A DNA stretch of 14,312 bases from a bacterium (GTDB lineage: Bacteria > Eremiobacterota > Eremiobacteria > Baltobacterales > Baltobacteraceae): assembly GCA_021781095.1 (NCBI GenBank), contig JAJXXM010000151.1, positions 1 to 14,312 of the forward strand, in the 5' to 3' direction. The notes under the pieces were generated by a model that was not told the DNA's origin, did no database searches, and saw nothing but the letters and a program-made list of their open reading frames with translations. Positions 12,687-14,312 of the stretch are shown one piece after another. A program made the translations under genes and the position numbers. Positions within the stretch are counted from its first letter, which is position 1. Each line of letters begins with the position of its first letter.

Positions 12687-13397
12687 ATGATTGCGAGGCT
12701 GCGCCTCTTTCCGCTTCATGCGGTGCTCTTTCCGGGGGCAGCGCTCAACCTTCATATTTTCGAACCGCGCTATCGGCAGATGATCGCTGAGTGCCTCGCG
12801 ACCGGCGAAGGGTTCGGCGTGGCGGCGATCGCCGACGGCGCCGAGGCCGGCGATCCCGAGGTCACACCGCACGATGTCGGCACGATCGCCGAAATCGCCA
12901 TCGCGCACGAATTGCCGCTCGGCCGGTACTTCATTCAGACGATCGGGACCGAGCGCTTCCGCATTCTCGACATTCTCGAACGCGAGCCCTATCTCGTCGT
13001 ACGCGCCGAGATCATCGAAGAAGCGCCGCCATCGCGCGGCCTCGACGCTCTCGCCGAACGCCTGCACGTTGCGTTCGAAGAATATCTCGCACTGATCGTC
13101 GAATACTCCGGCAACGAAGTTGCCGCCGATCCTCCCGAGGATCCCGCCGCGCTCTCGTTTTTCGTCGCCGATGCATTGCGCGTCTCCGAGAATATCAAGC
13201 AACGATTGCTCGAACTCACCGAGACGGAGATTCGTTTGCGTGCCGAGATCGACGTTCTCGAACGTCTGCTGCCGCAGCTTCGTCGCGTCGTAGATCGTCG
13301 CCGCGCCGAGATCGAGTTGCGTCGGTCGCGTGGCGAAGATATCGTCCACCGCACCGCTCCCGACCCGTTATTGGGCACGTACTTCAGCTTGAACTAG
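12687..13397 (+). CDS. Stand-alone LON substrate-binding domain protein
   Basis: A 236-aa protein made of the LON N-terminal (PUA-like) substrate-binding domain without the AAA+ or protease parts of Lon. The family opening is clear: LRLFPLHAVLFPGAALNLHIFEPRYRQM (residues 5-32), then GFGVAAI and the IGTERFRILDI strand (85-95). Residues about 120-236 are helical and highly charged, with a coiled-coil-like stretch near 180-215. Such proteins are common and their roles are not well fixed; protein quality control is usually assumed. The ATG at 12687 fits the family start but has no obvious ribosome site. It ends three bases before the convergent folD stop. Confidence 0.93.
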   Translation: MIARLRLFPLHAVLFPGAALNLHIFEPRYRQMIAECLATGEGFGVAAIADGAEAGDPEVTPHDVGTIAEIAIAHELPLGRYFIQTIGTERFRILDILEREPYLVVRAEIIEEAPPSRGLDALAERLHVAFEEYLALIVEYSGNEVAADPPEDPAALSFFVADALRVSENIKQRLLELTETEIRLRAEIDVLERLLPQLRRVVDRRRAEIELRRSRGEDIVHRTAPDPLLGTYFSLN

Positions 13398-13400
13398 TTT

Positions 13401-14255
13401 TTAATTCGTCGCCGATTCCGCGGCTTCGATGACGTTGTGTAACAACGTCATATTCGTTACCGGGCCGACCCCTCCGGGAACCGGAGTGATCGCGCCGGCA
13501 ACCTGGAGTGCGCTCTCGTAGTCGACGTCGCCCCGTAGCACGCCGTCGACGACGGTCGTGCCGACATCGATCACGGTCGCACCCGGTGCGATATCCGCGC
13601 CGCCGATGAGCCCGGGCACCCCGGTCGCGACGACGACGATCTCGGCGAGTGAAAGAAATGGCTGAAGACTCGCCGATTCCTTGTGCAAGACGGTGACCGT
13701 CGCGTCGGCGGCGAGCAGCAACATCGCGACCGGGAGCCCGACGACGATCGAACGCCCGATGACGACGGTGCGCCGTCCGAGCGGCGGCCAGTGAGGGCTG
13801 CGTTCGAGCAGGCGCATCACTGCGGCGGGAGTCGCCGGGACGAATCGCGTGCCGCTGCCGAAGGCGAGATGCCCCTGATTGGTGGGGTGGGCGCCGTCGA
13901 CGTCCTTTTCGGGGGGGATGGCATCGGCGATTTGCCGGATCGAGAGCGAGGGCGGCAGCGGTTGCTGCAGCATGACGCCGTGAACGCGAGGGTCGGGGCC
14001 GAGGCGCTCCAGGCTCGCGCGAACCTGTGCCGTATCACTGCTTTCGGGGAGACGCTCGACGCAGACGTCGATTCCGCAGCGCTCGCCGCTGCGCACGAGA
14101 TTGCGGACGTAGGCGATGCTCGATTCGTTCTCGCCAACGAAAACGATCGTGAGGCGGGGTTCGGTCCCCTTGGCGCGCAATGCCGATGCGCGTGCCGTTA
14201 AGTCGGCGCGCATCTCGGAAGCAAGGGCACGGCCGTCGAGAATGTGAGCGGGCAT
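13401..14255 (-). CDS. folD: FolD, methylenetetrahydrofolate dehydrogenase/cyclohydrolase, with catalytic Lys replaced by Leu
   Basis: A 284-aa FolD-family protein that normally interconverts methylene-, methenyl- and formyl-tetrahydrofolate using NADP. The start is the ATG at 14255, giving the usual opening MPAHILDGRALA; a GTG at 14267 would add four residues. Compared with E. coli FolD, Tyr50, Gln98 and Asp121 are kept (Tyr49, Gln97, Asp120 in KDVDGAHP), and the NADP-binding GRSIVVGLP and C-terminal TPVPGGVGP are present. The catalytic Lys54 is Leu53 here (YVRNLVRS, codon CTC). In this family Lys54 is essential for the cyclohydrolase step, so the protein may be a dehydrogenase only. The 3' end faces the LON-domain gene with a 3-base gap. 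Confidence 0.93.
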   Translation of the reverse strand: MPAHILDGRALASEMRADLTARASALRAKGTEPRLTIVFVGENESSIAYVRNLVRSGERCGIDVCVERLPESSDTAQVRASLERLGPDPRVHGVMLQQPLPPSLSIRQIADAIPPEKDVDGAHPTNQGHLAFGSGTRFVPATPAAVMRLLERSPHWPPLGRRTVVIGRSIVVGLPVAMLLLAADATVTVLHKESASLQPFLSLAEIVVVATGVPGLIGGADIAPGATVIDVGTTVVDGVLRGDVDYESALQVAGAITPVPGGVGPVTNMTLLHNVIEAAESATN

Positions 14256-14312
14256 GAGCGAGCCCACGATTCGTTTTCACGGAGTCTCGCACCTGGAGCG
14301 AGTTCCTTGGCA
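14256..14312. other. Upstream region of folD, no feature seen
   Basis: The remaining 57 bases precede folD on the minus strand. I see no convincing promoter or ribosome site. A short open frame is present, but it is too short to judge whether a gene ends here. Confidence 0.3.

Overview
The window is a gene-dense, GC-rich bacterial chromosome segment. Spacers are short, genes often overlap by 4 bases (ATGA or GTGA), and GTG or TTG starts are common. I cannot place the organism firmly. The style and an actinobacterial-like suf cluster (sufR divergent from sufC-D-S-U) suit a high-GC environmental lineage such as Eremiobacterota/Vulcanimicrobiota, Actinobacteria or Chloroflexi, but this is a guess. 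I saw no tRNA, rRNA, insertion sequence, phage gene or CRISPR array.

Layout. (1) 1-3909, minus strand: read 3909 to 1, a run of an unknown 114-aa protein, a six-helix membrane protein, a secreted protein, an ECF sigma factor, a protein fusing a zinc-binding anti-sigma domain to an O6-alkylguanine-DNA alkyltransferase, and pyroglutamyl peptidase (cut by the window edge). (2) 3957-4700, plus: a membrane-anchored protein with a long Pro/Thr/Ser/Lys linker. (3) 4681-9598: an iron-sulfur cluster assembly locus. sufC-sufD-sufS-sufU run on the minus strand; a SufR-like regulator and a divergent U-type scaffold run on the plus strand. Back-to-back promoters and an inverted repeat lie between them. 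No sufB is present. (4) 9595-10740, minus: a secreted protein with seven Cys-paired repeats, probably a seven-bladed beta-propeller, with its own promoter and strong ribosome binding site. (5) 10840-12595, minus: a coupled operon of an O-methyltransferase, a flavin reductase-like protein and a metallo-beta-lactamase-fold hydrolase. (6) 12687-13397, plus: a stand-alone LON substrate-binding domain protein. (7) 13401-14255, minus: FolD, with leucine in place of the catalytic lysine.

The most striking item is the anti-sigma/alkyltransferase fusion, translationally coupled to its ECF sigma factor. All key alkyltransferase residues are present, as is the His-x3-Cys-x2-Cys zinc motif. This suggests a one-component alkylation sensor in which repair of alkylated DNA, or alkylation of the zinc site, releases the sigma factor. 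It would be analogous to Ada but wired through a sigma factor. Also worth a look are the suf locus lacking sufB with a non-canonical second scaffold, the SufD Cys-to-Ala change and the FolD Lys-to-Leu change.
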